From assembly GCF_036884655.1 (NCBI RefSeq), contig NC_088356.1, positions 9,404,001 through 9,468,000 on the forward strand: DNA of 64,000 nucleotides, written 5' to 3'. The notes under the pieces were generated by a model that saw only the letters and a program-made list of their open reading frames with translations, searched no databases and was not told where the DNA came from. A program made the position numbers and the translations under genes. The stretch's first letter is position 1. Each line of letters begins with the position of its first letter. Shown here in pieces: positions 1 to 14,200 of this stretch. Origin of the DNA: Musa acuminata AAA Group (lineage: Eukaryota > Streptophyta > Magnoliopsida > Zingiberales > Musaceae).

Positions 1-778
1 TTTCATTAATTATCGAGTGGGTATATCCATGGAAATTGATTCCTGATCGAGATTCAAAATTTTGCTTCATACCATTACTGTGATTTTTTGCTACTTGATA
101 TAGTTTGTTACCATTTAAGCATCTTACTACCATGACTGAGGTGAGGATCCACATTTATAACTACCGTTGGAGCATATCCAACGTGGATGAGTCCGATTTT
201 ATTATTATTGTAGGGTAGATGACACATAATAACATGTTTTGCTTAAGGGCCTATTTTTATCATATATATATATATATTACAAGATATTTATATTTTCTGA
301 AATAATATATTATGACAGGAAGACATCAGAGTTTATATATTTTATTTGATATTTGAGGTGAAGCTGGCCAATCCCGAATTTAGATACGAGTCTTGGGTCA
401 GGCCTAGGTGAGCCCAATAGGTCCAACGAGACAGGATGGGCCGAGTTGGGACCAGAACATGATGTAGCCCGAGCCTCTCCATTGACTCTCTTAAAATCTT
501 GACCAGAACTTCCAATTCGTTGCGCCAAATAAACGATCCCGCGCGCGCCCCCGTACCGGAATCAAAAGTCCCGCGCGCTTCCCTTCCGATGGAAGGCCCA
601 GCGAAGATCCCCACCATCCACGCGTCCGTATTCCGATCCCGATGCGCTATTTGGGAGCTATCCCGCCACTCGCGTCCAGGGTATATGGTCCGAAGTCGGT
701 CCTCTTCCTTCCAAATCCCCCACCATAGAGAGTTTTCGGTTCATCCTCCTACATCTCCAACCAGATATATAGATAGAT
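1..778. other. Upstream region of the BARD1 gene, no gene seen
   Basis: AT-rich at its left end, with a short TA run near 257-278, then more GC-rich from about 400. Open frames on both strands overlap each other and match no family I recognise. The right end is the likely promoter and leader of the BARD1 gene: an ATATATAGATAG stretch at about 764-778 precedes the GA repeat. Confidence 0.5.
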
Positions 779-798
779 AGAGAGAGAGAGAGAGAGAG
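777..798. repeat. GA microsatellite in the BARD1 leader
   Basis: A run of GATA then GA dinucleotides lies directly in front of the start codon at 803, so it is probably transcribed as 5' UTR. GA/CT runs of this kind are common in plant leaders. Confidence 0.85.
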
Positions 799-802
799 CA
801 GA

Positions 803-3800
803 ATGGGGGATTCAGAGGGTTTCAGGCGGTTCGTGAATCCTTTGCTTCTCAATCTTCAGAAGATGGAGTTGGAGTTGACGTGCGCCATTTGGTAATTGGT
901 TTTGTTTCTCTTAATCGTTCTTTAGATTCTATACGCATCAGAAGTTAGGTGGTTTCTCTCAGGAATGAGAGTTTCCACCGCATCGATGGTCTAAGGATTT
1001 GTTCCGAACATTGATTCTTAGGTTGCTTAAGAGGGATGCTGGCTTCTGGTGTGTCGTTTGTATAAGGATCAAATCTCCAAAACTGTATTCGTTTCATGGA
1101 GCTACTTGTGTGTGCTGAGTTCTTGGTTAATCTGTTTGCCATAAGTTTCCTTTCCCGTTTGACGAGAGTTGTCTGTTCTCCTAGATCTCTATATCTTTGT
1201 TGATTGCATGGAAGTTTCTACTCTCGACTTGGGCCTGTCGTTTGTGTGTGCTGGCATCTGCACAACCCTATTTGGCAATCAAAACCCTAATGTTTTACTA
1301 TACAAACCAACTAGATATTGCGATCCATGCACTTGTTAACCAAATGTTTTACTTTTTTTGACTCGGTGGTTTTGATAAATTATATGTTGAGGTCATATTC
1401 ATTGTCAATTGCTTGTGACGTCTGTATTCATGGTGGTCTAATGCATTTTGTTTCTTTTGTGGCAGTTTGAAATTGCTCAAAATTCCGATGTTATTGCCAT
1501 GTAATCATATGTATTGCAGGTTTGGGTTCCAAACAATTATGAATTGAATAATATAAATGGTTAATATGCACTGCTCTAATTTTCTTGGATGTTGCCAGAG
1601 CCTGTATTGCTACTTCGGTGACAAATGCATATGACTGTGCCATCTGTAAAGCACCATTTCGTGAACAAGGTACTGCGATACCAATTGAAAAGTTTGTTGA
1701 TGCTACAGCTTTTGTTTACAAGTTTGCTCAAATGTTGCAGAATTAAGATCTGCCGTTCACATTGAGGCAATTGTAAGTATCTGCAAAAATATGAATTCTA
1801 GCGTCAATGCTGCTCTCAAACAAGGCCCACAAGTTGATATTTCTGGTGATGTCAATGTGCCCTTTATGTATGTTTTGTTTTTTATTACATTATGTGGTGA
1901 CTGAAATAATGACTCTGATTTTGACTGTTATTTAGACATAAAGATGCATTCAGATGGAAGTCCAGATTCAGGCTATAACAACATGAATCTGAAGTTTGAA
2001 GAGGAAGTGTTACATGTGGATGAGAAAAGGTCTGGTCATGTGAAGTCACGAACAAGATTATTTGGTACAGTGAGTACTGGAAAATTCAACCATAAAGGGG
2101 AAACTCATGAACACAAAAAGGATGCAAGTAAAAAGGTTAGACAAGAAGCTGGAGTCAATAAATTTCTTACAGAAAGGCATCCATGTAGTCCTCAGTCATC
2201 TGGCTACCAGAAGGATTCAGATTATGACAGCAATGATGCTAGAAGTGAACCAGTAAGTTGGCTTATTATCAATGTATATTTGCAAAGGATATTGGGGATA
2301 ATTTAGACTGAAGGTACTTGGTTACCTACGCAGTACAGAATGCTTACAGAAACAGAAATTGTAGTTCTGTCCTTGTACTAATTTTTTAATGTAATTCAGT
2401 ATGCAATTAAGTTTTTTTTTTCTTGTAGACAACTGAAAGATTGATCCCTAAAGTTTTGTCCAAGAGGGGTCCGGACAGTGGAGCTTGCCAAATAGAAGAT
2501 GACTGTATTATTGAATCAAAGAAGCAGAAGTTAGATAAAGTTAATGGTAAGGAATTTTGTATGTATAATTTTGAGTCATCTTATTTACATATTGCAACCT
2601 AAGCATCAATTATTTACATACAGAAGAGCTGGTGGATTGTGCATTTTGCCATACTTCAGGAGCCACAGAGGTACTCCATAGTGAAACCTTCTTAGTAGTA
2701 CCAATTGTTTATAATAAAGCCTAAAAATTTTTCTTCACTAAATTTATTATTCATAGGTAAGTGGTAACATAAATTTTGATTCACTGGGAGCCCTCCCTAG
2801 CTGACTATATTCAAACTTTGTTGAATTTAGAGGACCTCTAAATGTGTTATGGGAAATTTCCAGGCAGTTGGACCAATGTTACACTATCTTGATGGTGAGC
2901 AAATGACAGATGACCAAGCTTTGCAGGCTAATGTCTTACATGTCCATCAAAGATGCATAGAATGGTAAGACAACATTTTACTGTCATGATTGATTGACTG
3001 ATCCTTTTATTAGATTGTTCCTTTCCATACTGCACTCTCTCTAGGGATGAATTTTATGTGAGATAGCAACTAGGTTATAGTATTTTTGCAATTGCATCTT
3101 TATAACTGGTTTTTTTTATTGTATTTCATTTATCTTTAGTTTTGTTGTATCATGTTAATGTGCATTTGGGAGTTGTACTATATCGGCAAGTATCTGCTTG
3201 TATGGGTGATAATCTACCTATTCCAAACTATTCATATCTCCTGATGTCTTTTAGTTTACTTTAATGTATAGAAGCTTTTGTTGATATAGGGCACCACAAG
3301 CTTATTTTGTTGGTGAGACTGCTATGAATTTGGAGGCAGAACTAGCACGTGCGTCAAAGATCAAATGCAGCCACTGTGGTTTGAAAGGGGCAGCACTTGG
3401 TTGTTACACCAAGAGCTGCAGAAGAAGTTATCATGTCCCTTGTGCCAATGACATCTCAGGGTGCAGATGGGATTATGTAAGCTTTTCCCCATCCTTGTGA
3501 TTTCATTTCTTTATTCTTTTAGCAACTGAGGAATCACAATCATAGTCTGCGTACTTTATTGTATCAGGAGAAATTTCTGTTGCTTTGCCCGGTCCATTCT
3601 TCAAATAAGTTACCATGTGATAGATCAAGTAGCAAGAAGAAGCAATCAGCCAGTAACACACCGTGTGTATTTTCTTCATATTTGATGCATTTTTCTTGCT
3701 ACTTTATAGAAGTTAATCTCCTGATTTTGCTGGGTGTTGGTACTAGATGTCATTCCAGTCCACGGATGGATCAGACCTCATCCATGAAATATCCTGGAGA

Positions 3801-4872
3801 TGCTTGGACTGCATCACCTTGCGAGACAAGAGAATGGATGCTGTGTGGATCTGCCCTGTCCAGGGAGGATAAGGTGATCATTTTGACATTCTCTTTCGAT
3901 TCAATCATTTCACATCTTAAGAGTCCGCTCTATTTAAACTGTTTGCTCATATTGATGCTTAAACCATTTACTTGAATGGTATTCAGGATGTGCTGGAAGA
4001 CTTTGTCAGCTTAACTGGGGTAACTGCAACCAGTCTCTGGAACTCGAGCATCACGCATGTAATTGCTGCCACAGATGAGCATGGTGCTTGCAGTAGAACG
4101 CTTAAAGTTCTAATGGCCATCCTAGCTGGAAAATGGGTTCTACGTGTAGATTGTAAGTACCTATTTCAGATGGTATCTTCTGTAAGCTGTCACTTATATG
4201 AACTCGACTAGTAAATTATAGCTCAGTTATGTCATAATAACTTATGTTATCAAAATCAGCCTATCTTTACTGCATTACGATATCCTTCGGCTACTTGTGT
4301 TGCCACATGCAGGGCTTAAAGCTTGCATGGAGGCTGGTCATCCAGTATCAGAGGAACCTTACGAGATCAGTCATGACATTCATGGATCCTTCGATGGACC
4401 AAGAAATGGACGAATGAGAGCCATGCAAAAGGTTTTTCTCATATCTTTTATATCATACATGCGATTCAACAGAATAGCTTTCCTCACTATTTCTTCTTTT
4501 TCGAAGCTATTTGTTTGTTTTTGGTCTGCACCGTTTGATGATGTAACGATTATTGTGCAGGCACCAAAATTGTTTGCTGAGTTAACCTTTTATTTCAATG
4601 GTTATTTTATGCCAAATTACAAGAAATATCTGGAAAATCTGATTCTTGCCGCTGGTGGGAGATTTTTGGAGAAGAGTGAAGTGGTTCCAATGACGTTCAT
4701 CGTCTACAGTGTGGAGCCCCCGCAAGGAAGCGACTCAAATGACCTCAACGAAGTCATAAGGAAGAGGAAAGAAGATGCTGAGGCTTTTGCAGTTAAGACA
4801 TGCTCTCGGGTAATAGCCCACACTTGGCTTTTGGATGCAATAGCTGCTTGCAATCTGCCACGAAACATCTAA
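803..4872 (+). CDS. BARD1: BARD1-type RING / extended PHD / tandem BRCT protein
   Basis: Plant BARD1 (ROW1) partners BRCA1 in DNA repair and also represses genes through chromatin. I assemble 14 exons: 803-891, 1466-1519, 1599-1669, 1741-1871, 1944-2252, 2429-2546, 2624-2670, 2864-2964, 3290-3476, 3568-3662, 3747-3873, 3987-4152, 4313-4431 and 4561-4872. Phases close throughout and give about 641 residues. Seen directly: an N-terminal RING (CAIC, then CNHMYC, then CAIC), a basic low-complexity middle, an extended PHD (CAFC; CSHCG; CxxSYHVPCA; LLLCPVH) and two C-terminal BRCT repeats (EWMLCGSALS; AKLFAELTFYF-like second repeat; HTWLLDAI near the end). The order RING-ePHD-BRCT-BRCT without ankyrin repeats is the plant arrangement. 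The weakest junction is 1871/1944 (acceptor ATAAAG). BRCA1 shares the domain order; the EWxLCGSALS motif favours BARD1. Confidence 0.9.
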
Positions 4873-5345
4873 CTGCTTTCGAGATATCTCCTCCTATGAT
4901 TGTTGTGTGCTTTGAATTTGTTGTTTGTATCCATGCATGTGATTTATTGTTATGCCACTACTAATTTATCCATGAGTTGATTCTATAGCTAACTTATCAG
5001 TGTAACTATTTGTTATCACTTCTCTCTGATGCTATTAGAGGCTGCACATAATAGTGCATTCATTTGCCTGATCAATGATCACTATAGATTGATTCTTCAG
5101 GAGTCAGTCCACGTATACATAAACAAAGCATAATATTTGTTACTGCTAACAAATCATCAACCAGTACACATACAAGTGGGTTTTATGGGATGACAAAAAT
5201 CAATGAGACTAGAAGCAGAAGACATGACTATAATAACAAAGCAGGAAAAATCTGGAATCTGATAGCCACAAGAGAACGTAGACGTTATTAAGGCACGCCA
5301 ATTCAACTCACACCTCACCGATAAGGAAAATTAACATCAGCATGC
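4873..5345. other. Convergent 3' ends, no gene
   Basis: AT-rich spacer between the stop codon of the plus-strand BARD1 gene and the stop codon of the minus-strand gene beyond. It presumably holds both 3' UTRs. I see no further coding or repeat structure. Confidence 0.6.
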
Positions 5346-7034
5346 TCAAGCTGTACCAGTTTCTAAAGCTCTTTCCAGCATCACCTCAAAAGGAGTGGAA
5401 TTCCAGTTCACCGGCTTATCCTGCAACAGCCAAAGCGATATTTTAAGTAAGTGCTTACAATCCTCCTAATAGGTAAATTTCATGCAGTGCAACAATCGAT
5501 TTACCTCTCTGTACTTGATTGTGGTGTTTGGACTTCCGTTGTGTCCGCTGCTAGGTTGATGAGAAGAAGCTGAATCATCTCCCTGGTTCTTACTGTTCCA
5601 GTACCTACCCACAGTACCCAATATCGGCTTTTCATCTGTGCTCCTGCTGGGCGACCTTCTTGGCGAAGATGTAACCGATGCTTGCTTAAGGTCCTCAACA
5701 GTTAAAGCACCTAAGATAGGCCGATCCTCTCGGCTAAATGCTGAGTTAGACCTCGGAGAATTGCTCGCCTCAGGCCCTTCCACAGTCGAATTCTCCGATG
5801 ACAACAGCCAATTCGAAAGGCTGGCATCCACAGAGATCTCCCGTTTGGTAGAGCAATTAGGGGTGCGATCCAACTCGATGGATCCTTGGGGCTTCTTAGC
5901 CTTGTTGTTCATTGCCTCTGAACAGAACATCATCTGGTTCTCTTTCTCTGTGCCCGCATTTTCTACCTTTGCGTTCTTCGCCCGTGCCGAATGCACCTTA
6001 ACTTCCTTCCACTGAGTTAAATTCTGCACGGGATTCAGCACCGGATGCACATATTGGCTCCTATCGCGCTTGTTACCACCTCCGGCCAAAAGGATCGGCT
6101 GCCTACCTGGGGAAGAGGGACACTTGGGTTCGGGGCTACGAACTTCCTGCAACCGTTGCGGCTCCTCATCAATTGCCAAAGAGAAGAATGAATCATACGA
6201 CTCTTCCTCCTTCTCTTCGGTACCCACTTCATCGTCCTCTTCCTCGTCAAAATCACTATCCGAGTAGTCCTCCTCTTCATCTCCTCCGCAATCACTACCG
6301 TCGTCATCGCTGATCTCACAATTCTGGTACCTATGGTTTAAGGGGAAAGCACCCAACTTGGGAGAGAATTCATCTTGCCCTTCATGTGGCTTCCCGTCCT
6401 CGTCTACCGCTTCGGGTCTTTCATCATCATCTTCCAACAAACACTTTGAATCTTCATCGCCTGATACCTCCTCATAAGTTTGGACGTTGAGATTGAACGT
6501 CACCTTCTTCCTAGTGCGGCTTAAGCTCCCCTGCGCGAGATTCTCTCTGCAACCAAAACCAGTGTAAGAGAAATCCAAAATGCTCAAGAAAAAGTACAAG
6601 ACAGAGAGACCACAGGACAGAGGAATCGAATCGACATTTCAACAAACACATGAAAAGCGATAGAAACAAAGGATTCGGAATCACGGCTAAAAGAACAACT
6701 AATGAACACTAAATGGAGGCAAGAACGCGATACTTCAGCTCCGGAAGAGTGTTGTCTTCCACTGCAGGATTCAGCGGCGAAAGATCCGGCGTGAGGGACT
6801 TCGGCGTGATCTGCTTCGTCGAGACGTTTGGTCGCGGCGGCCTGCACCTTTCCTGCGCCTACCAAGTGCATGCGCAAGATCCAGTTAACGACAGAACAAT
6901 CGTATCCTGAAACCCTAGATTAATTGATCGGGGAACCGAATCGAGCCTACCCGTTCAAGTGGAAGCGACTTCCTGGGTGATCGGCGGCGCTTTCGATTCT
7001 TAGAACCCCCAAAGCAGGCAAGAAAGCACCCCAT
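5346..7034 (-). CDS. Plant-specific acidic protein with MGC start and JASON-like C-terminal motif
   Basis: Exon 1 (7034-6951, 28 codons) starts MGCFLACFGGSKNRKRRR, which is Gly2 plus Cys3 followed by basic residues. That suggests N-myristoylation, palmitoylation and membrane attachment. A second exon begins near 6858 and contains ELKYRV. The third, 6546-5505, holds RKKVTFNLNVQTYEE, a long Asp/Glu-rich stretch, NHRYQNC, and PILGTVGRYWN; its donor follows KYRE. The last exon, 5420-5346, reads DKPVNWNSTPFEVMLERALE and stops. The RPILG...NTTxKYREDxxVNWxSTPFExxLERAL pattern resembles, from memory, the plant JASON family (JASON itself organises spindles in male meiosis II). No enzyme motif is seen. 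The junction between exons 2 and 3 does not resolve: the GTGTTC donor creates an in-frame stop. So a non-standard site, an allele or a sequence error is possible there. Confidence 0.6.
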
Positions 7035-7450
7035 TGTTAGGAGGAGGAAAGGAAGAAGAAGAAGAAGAAGAGCTCTGTGTCTTCTGTTCCCTACTCGCGA
7101 GATGCTTTCTCTGGGGAGATCCGATCCGACATCCTCAGAGCTTCCTCATCGGAAGCAGAGAAGAGGATCCAGGCGTTGGGTTGTGCTGTGTTTTGGGTCG
7201 GTCACAGCTTGAGGGAGAAGTGTGAGAGAGACAGAGGGAGGGGGGAGAAGCCAAAACGGTCGAGAAGAGATGTGCTCATTTTGAGGGTGAAGGGAAATGT
7301 GACCGTTGGAGGTGGAATAATGAGGGCTACCCGATCGTTCGGTACACGCTCCCACACCCATCTTCGGCGTTGGAAAGTTCGCACGTGGAGGGTCACAAGC
7401 TGTTGGCGGGGTCCAGTCGCAGGCGTGGGGTCCACGGCGTGTTACACTTG
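7035..7450 (-). promoter_or_regulatory. Leader and probable promoter of the JASON-like gene
   Basis: GC-rich stretch upstream of the MGC start, with a GAA/GAG-rich run at about 7041-7070. Long overlapping frames here are unsupported by family motifs. I place the promoter here only by position. Confidence 0.35.
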
Positions 7451-9431
7451 TAGGGTCTTGGATCTTATAAAATATCCCTTTAAACTATACTATGTAACTA
7501 TTACTTTTCTTATTTTTATGGGCATTTTATCAAAAAAAAAATTCCAACGATGGGTTTTATCATAGGGCGTCTCATGTTTGTTTTACTTATTAAGGACGTC
7601 CCCTTATTAAAATTTTAAAAATATTTTTATAATGATTCGATTTTTTATATTGATCTTGGCGATCTAATTCAAACCTAACAACGATGGTTAGTGTAACATA
7701 TGCTCCTCTATGTGACGATTTAATTTGATCCTCTTTGACAGTCAACGATAATAGCATCCTCTATAGTTTCGTTAACGATATCACTAAGCAATAGCAACCT
7801 CATCTCCTCTCGACAACATTATCACCTCTCCAGCTATCTCATCTCCTCTTCGATTACAAACGGTATAATCTTTTTGTTGATAGTGACATCACATCATCGA
7901 CCACAAAAGTAAGATATTAAAAAAAAACTTAATTTTTGATACTATCTTCTTCAAAACTTTATAACTAAGTTGAATAACACGAAAAAAAAAGTCAAGACTA
8001 ATAAAAAAATCTCTTATTTCACTATTTATTAATTTTAAAATAAAAATATAAAAATTAATATAAAATATGTTATTATAGTTTTAAAAAAGTTTAAGTAGAT
8101 TTAAAAATAATTGAATATATTTATACTTAAGTTAAACTCAAGTTATAATCGGGTTATACATTTGCATTATATGACGTATGTAACGTAGAACTCCTCTATT
8201 TCACTAATTAATGACCTAGAAATTAGAAAAAAAAAAAAGATGATACAAAACATGCTAGAAAATATTATTATTCTTTTGGAGAGGTTTGGAGAAAATTTTA
8301 ATATTTAAACTTTAATTACACTAATGTCACACTCGTGCTACACTTAATCATAGATTCAAGATAAAAATCTCTTATTTTATTAATTAATAATCTTAAAATA
8401 AGAGATAATTATAAAAAGTTGTACTAAATATGTTAGAATATGTTATAATAGTTTTTGAGAAGTTTAAATAGTTTTGAAGATAATTCTCCTATTTACACTT
8501 TTGTTATATTTGATTATACTTGATCATTTAGTTATGCATATTGCTTGATTAGAATATAAAGGTGTTAAACTCTCTAATATATTGTGATATGTCTATGTTT
8601 GAATTTATTTTTTTTCTTTTATCTCATAAACTTTGGATATAATGTCCCTCATTTACAACCTTTAATTTTGTAGATAAATACATAATTATGACATTACGTA
8701 GATCCCTTAGACTTGGTGAAAAGAAGATAGCTTAAGTCGTTAGTACAGGTAATATATATTATAACTTAAACATTTGTATTAATCATTATTAAGTTATATG
8801 TAACTATTTAAACATTGTATGCATTGATCATTTAGTAGATATTCCTAATTTTCCTATATATTGATTTACTCTGTATATTGATCATTGATCCACTTTTACT
8901 TTTAGTGGTGTCCCAATTGAGTTTAGCCCAAGTAAATTGAGAGCAAGATAATTTTTTATTTATCAAATAGGAGTTCATTTGGAGATATGAATTTTTTCTT
9001 ATAATTGTTGTATACACATGTTATGCAAGTATATCAAGTGCTCATCCCGACAGCTACTAAGTCTCATCTACTATCGTTTAAGAATATCGAGGTATAATAA
9101 TTTAATATTTTTATCTTTATATTTAGAATATACTTTTTATTTGATATGTTAAACTATTTATAGGACATATGTAAGTAAGGATCAAGAATATGTTAAGTAT
9201 AAGAATAAAATAAAATTAAAAGATTATATAAGATATTTAAAGATCATAGAGTGGGCCATCCTATGACCCTAGGTATGAATGATCGTTTATTTGGATCATT
9301 TGATGATCCATTCTTCTGTAATCCATTTTGTGACACCTAAGGATCAATCAAGAGCTACTCTATTGATAGGATGTATAAGTTGAAAATATATGAAGCCTTA
9401 AAATATAATCTATTTTTAGGAAAAGAAAGTG

Positions 9432-9469
<38 letters not shown>

Positions 9470-11293
9470 AAGTCCTAATATGATTATAATAAGTTTAGCA
9501 TCAATTTTTTTAATTATTATTTTTAATTTAAAGTAACTAATTATCCAAATATGATATTTTTAATTGAATCTAGTATGTTTAATACTAGTTTTCCTAATTT
9601 ATTTTAATTTTAGAGTGATTAATTATCTAAATAAAAGATTTATGTTTTGAATCTATAATTGAGTGTAACTTAAGTGTAAACCAAGTGTAACTCTAAAAAT
9701 TTTCAAAATGTAACTAGAGTATAATGTAAGTATAACTAAAGGAATTTTCAACAAACCTAATATAATTCTAATATTTTAGTATCATTTTTTATTTTTAGAT
9801 GATTGTAGGAATTAAATTGGTCAAAAAGGATACTATAGTTTTATGCGATACTACTGCCAATGGTTAATAAACCATTGGATATAAGTTAGTACCATCGCCA
9901 TTGGATAGTGTTACACTGTGATCAAGTGTAACTCGAGTATAACATTGCCTAGCAAGAAGGTGACAATGACCTTCTACCCCATTAGCAACGCTTATAGCGA
10001 CATCCTGCCTTGATGACATTGACCATAACTACCAAAGTTCAACGGATTGGCAAGGTTGAGCTCCTACCCTAGCAACAATAATTGCAACCATCAACACTCA
10101 CTAGGATGGTGAGAACAACATTCTTTCCTATTGGCAAAGGCTACCATGCTTTTACAGACTTAATTGGAATTGCCTAAGTCATGAAGCACCCTTGCATTAT
10201 CCGTTCACAAAGGGTCAATGTAGTTGCAACCTCACTCAGATCCTGAAAGACCTGTAAAAAAGCAAATTGATTAGTTAAAAAACGAACGACAAAGAAATCC
10301 TAACGTTTGATGAAGAGGGCAACTTTACAAACAATTCAGCAAATAGTGTGCAAGAGAGGAAAAAGAAAATAAAAACTTTAGAAGACAAATGAATCCACAA
10401 ACGACTGCTCACTGGGTGTTGAGCGTGTTAGTAAGTTCCCATAGGCCTAACATACGAACTTACAAATCCAATCAACTCCCAACACTACCTTAAAGTTTCA
10501 TCTAGCCAAGTGCCACTTGGAAGATTCTATGATGCTAAGATGACTGAAATTTTTCTCTACATTGCAACCTATAGAAAACAGGTCATGGCACGCAAAAGCC
10601 AAGTCATGGCACGCGAAAGCTAAGCCATTTTGGAACAATTTTGCTCATTATAATGAGTGATCATTCTACAGCCTTGCAAACGGTTCCTGCTTATATTTTT
10701 CAAATAAAAACACGTAAAAACAAGACAAAACACACTGACAAACATAAATAAAAACAAACAAAAGCGACGAACAATCCATTGACGAAAATGTTACGGATGT
10801 ACGACGATCGTCTGTGACAATGCAACCACCGAGGCCCAACAAGAAGGAAATAGCTATGACTCCTTCAACCACTAGGTTAGACAATGGCGCTCCGGTTGCT
10901 GACAACGAGCGCAACCTGTGGCAAGAAAATCAACAACAACAAATAGGGTTCGATTCAGAGAGAAATACAAGAGTCAATCTAGTACCCAGTCACCATCTAG
11001 ACCTAGGTTCGATTCTCTTCCGATGCACATTTTTTTAATTTTTTTTTCCAACTTTGCTTGCCAAGATTTCTACCGAGTTGTGCTCCAGAATACTATACTT
11101 GCATGATCCAGGACAGTACAATGAGTATGAAGAACAGTGACGATTGATGATACTCACTTCCCTAGACTTAGGTTATCTGATCCTAAACACAATACTAACA
11201 TAATTCAGGACAGTACAATGGTTAATGATCATCTGATGAGTAATGATACTCAACAAAGCCATATGAAAGATCTTACAATAATTAGTCACGAAC
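7451..11293. other. AT-rich intergenic region without a gene
   Basis: Very AT-rich, many short frames, nothing recognisable on either strand. It contains a TA dinucleotide run at about 9438-9466 and repeated short phrases of the type AGTGTAACTNNAGTATAA (about 9660-9740, 9900-9950) that look like decayed repeat DNA. The stretch 10,200-11,290 is less AT-rich but still shows no family signature. Confidence 0.6.
9438..9466. repeat. TA microsatellite
   Basis: Perfect TA dinucleotide run in intergenic DNA. Confidence 0.9.
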
Positions 11294-14200
11294 TCATGGT
11301 GGTGTTTTTGTCTCCCCAACCTGGCCTTTTGCAGGCTTGCAGGCTGAAGAAAGGGAGCCATCAACAGCATCTGCTTCTTTCTCGGCTGAAGGTTCAGCTT
11401 CAGGCATCTTATGCCGATACCGACTTGCCATGAGCCTTCTTTTTGTTTCTGCACTGCCGTTGCTACTTTCAGCTATGTATTGATCGTTGTCAATCGAATG
11501 CATGATATCAGAGGTTGTGGTTGATAGTCCTTCCACAGTAGAAGTAATCTGGAGTTTGTCAATGTTCGACTTGCATTGCTTCTCAAGAATCATCTGAAGA
11601 AATCTTCCTTGCTCTTCAATTCTCAGCTGCAGATTTCTCTGAATCTGCAGTAAAAGTCATATAGCAAATTATCTTTGTTGGTAAGAATTCACCTAAAAAA
11701 TCTGTTCTCACATGTCTAACAACCGAGAAAAACAAACCAAACATACTATCGTTGAGATTTACTGTCATCAGAAAAGGTGACTGCTGTGCACACCAGAATT
11801 TATTTTGTTCTGAGAAGTGTGGTGTTTCACAGGGATCTGTAGATGCATTCCCCAAAACTTGGGATACATATGAAGATCTAATGAGCCTTTTGTGAATGTA
11901 AGGATATAAGTTATGTTAGGAAACACAGTTGTACCTTTTAGTTGCACAACTAACTAAATGGTGTAAAAAAAAACCTAAATGGTGTAAAGCTATCCTCACA
12001 GCCAACTACGAAGGGTTGAGGTTTAAGGCTCTGTTAGTTGTTTAAGATGAAAATATCTCCAAGATAAGACAGTCCTTTGGCACAAATTACCAGAGTTTAA
12101 ATGAAATCACATAAATGGGAGTTTTAACATAATTACCTATATGTTTTCTACAGTAACATGTTGAGGATAGATCTCTGTTTCTTATTATATATAGAGGCTA
12201 AGCACATTATTAACATGGAGGAGATGGGATAATTTATATTAACATCCCGATATACAGTTGGTTTGCATTCATCATACAAAATAAAATGTGTATCCATCTA
12301 CAGTTGGTCAAGTGTTTTTTGCCTGATTATCAATATCCATTACAGACGAATTAGTCAGATATGGTAAACAGGATGTTCACGAACGTTCAAGAGTCTTCGT
12401 GAAAGTTTAACAACTTTAAGAGGATTCACATGGTGTTTACAACTTTCACAAGTTTTCTGCAGATTTTGCATCTTCAGTAATGAGAAGAATCCTGCTCTCA
12501 AGATGACATGGATGATAGATGGCTGCAGGAAATGCAAAAGTGGCAAGTGGCAGAAAATGCCACCCTTAACTACAAATAGCTTATGAAAAGAGAAAGTGAT
12601 CAACCCTAAGGCACAGTCCTGCTGATACTATGGATTGCATGTAGTTGGATACAGCTAATCCAGAGATAGGAAAGAAAACACAATGTGGAAAGAGCAAGAT
12701 TACGTTTAGTTTCTCAGAAAAGCTCTTACTTATGTTTCATAAAATGAACCTCATGTTTACAATCCATACAACTGTTTCATAAAATTGCATTGACAATGCA
12801 ACTCCATAACAAATCATAAATTCCAATAGAAAGATATTCACAAACTACATTGATTTACAGGAGATGAGTTCTAGAAAATGAATCCACGACTCAACTCAAA
12901 TTTGCAGTGAAAAATCTTTTAGATTCAAGTATACCTGTTTATCTCAAGCTTAGAAAAAGGTGCAATAAAAGTCAACCATGAAAATGTACCTCAAGTTGCT
13001 CATGAAGCTGTTTTTGGACAACCACCTGAAGCCGGAGAGCTTCAGTGAGATCAAAACTTCTGCCATCAAAATGAAAGGTAACATCAAAAATTCAAATCAA
13101 ACAGAGTACATCCTATTAAACATAACTCAGAAGACAAAAAGCTGTAACTTCCAAGTTCTGACTTTGAGTTGTTCAGTGTCTTGACACCATAGTGTTCCAC
13201 TATTGTCAAAAGAGAATGAATTAACACTACTGCTTTAACTCTTAAGATAGTACTCATGTCTTGAGGTCGAGAGAGATAATGCTCACGTCTTGAGGTCTAG
13301 AGAAGGCAATTCTTCTTTCAAAGTAGTCTTCTTGTTGGATGGCCCTGTTTGTATCAAAACAACCATTGCATTCTCTATGTTATTCATACAGCTGATGCTA
13401 CTAAAGCTCATCAAAGGTAACGAAAGTTAAAAAAGGTTCAATGCTGCTGACAGGTAGTTGTATATGAAGAAGATGCTGATCACTCAAGTTTTCATTTGCT
13501 TTATCAATGATAAAAATCAAATGATTAAAGAAGAAACATGTATAATAGTATAACATTTTGTTTTTTATGTTGTGAATGCCACATCCAATACTGATTTACC
13601 TTCTGATGAGTCTGGCCTGTACCGAGTTGTTCTATATTTCTGAAATAGGAGGGGAAAAAATCTTAGAAGTAAAGAAAGAAATGGCACACAAACTGAAGGT
13701 ATATAACAACGAAAACCACAAACCTGCAGGTGGCTCTTCACATGGTATATTGCCAAGCCTTCAACTTTCATGAGCTTTAGTACACCTTTCGGAGTGGCTT
13801 CTGAAGTTAAAAAGCAATTACCAGTCAATCAATATCTAACATGCTTTGGACAAAAGAAGAATGAAAAGAATGACACACTTTCACTACCACCAAGTTGATT
13901 GACAGCATTTACAAAGCATTCATGGAGCTCAGGATTCCAGCGCATGCGTGGCTTGGCTGCACTAGTGACAGCACAAACCTCTCCTGAATTGGATACAGAA
14001 TGATGGATTGGTGGCTGGTGCACTGATAAACTAGACGACGATTGGGATGATGTTGGGTCTACAACCTATACAACAACTAAAAATATCAAATCAGAAGCAG
14101 AAAGGACATGAAACATAATTATGTTTAACATGACTTTATAAACATATTTTTCATCATCCCTACGACACCCACCAAAGGCTAGTTGGTTGTCCACATCAAT

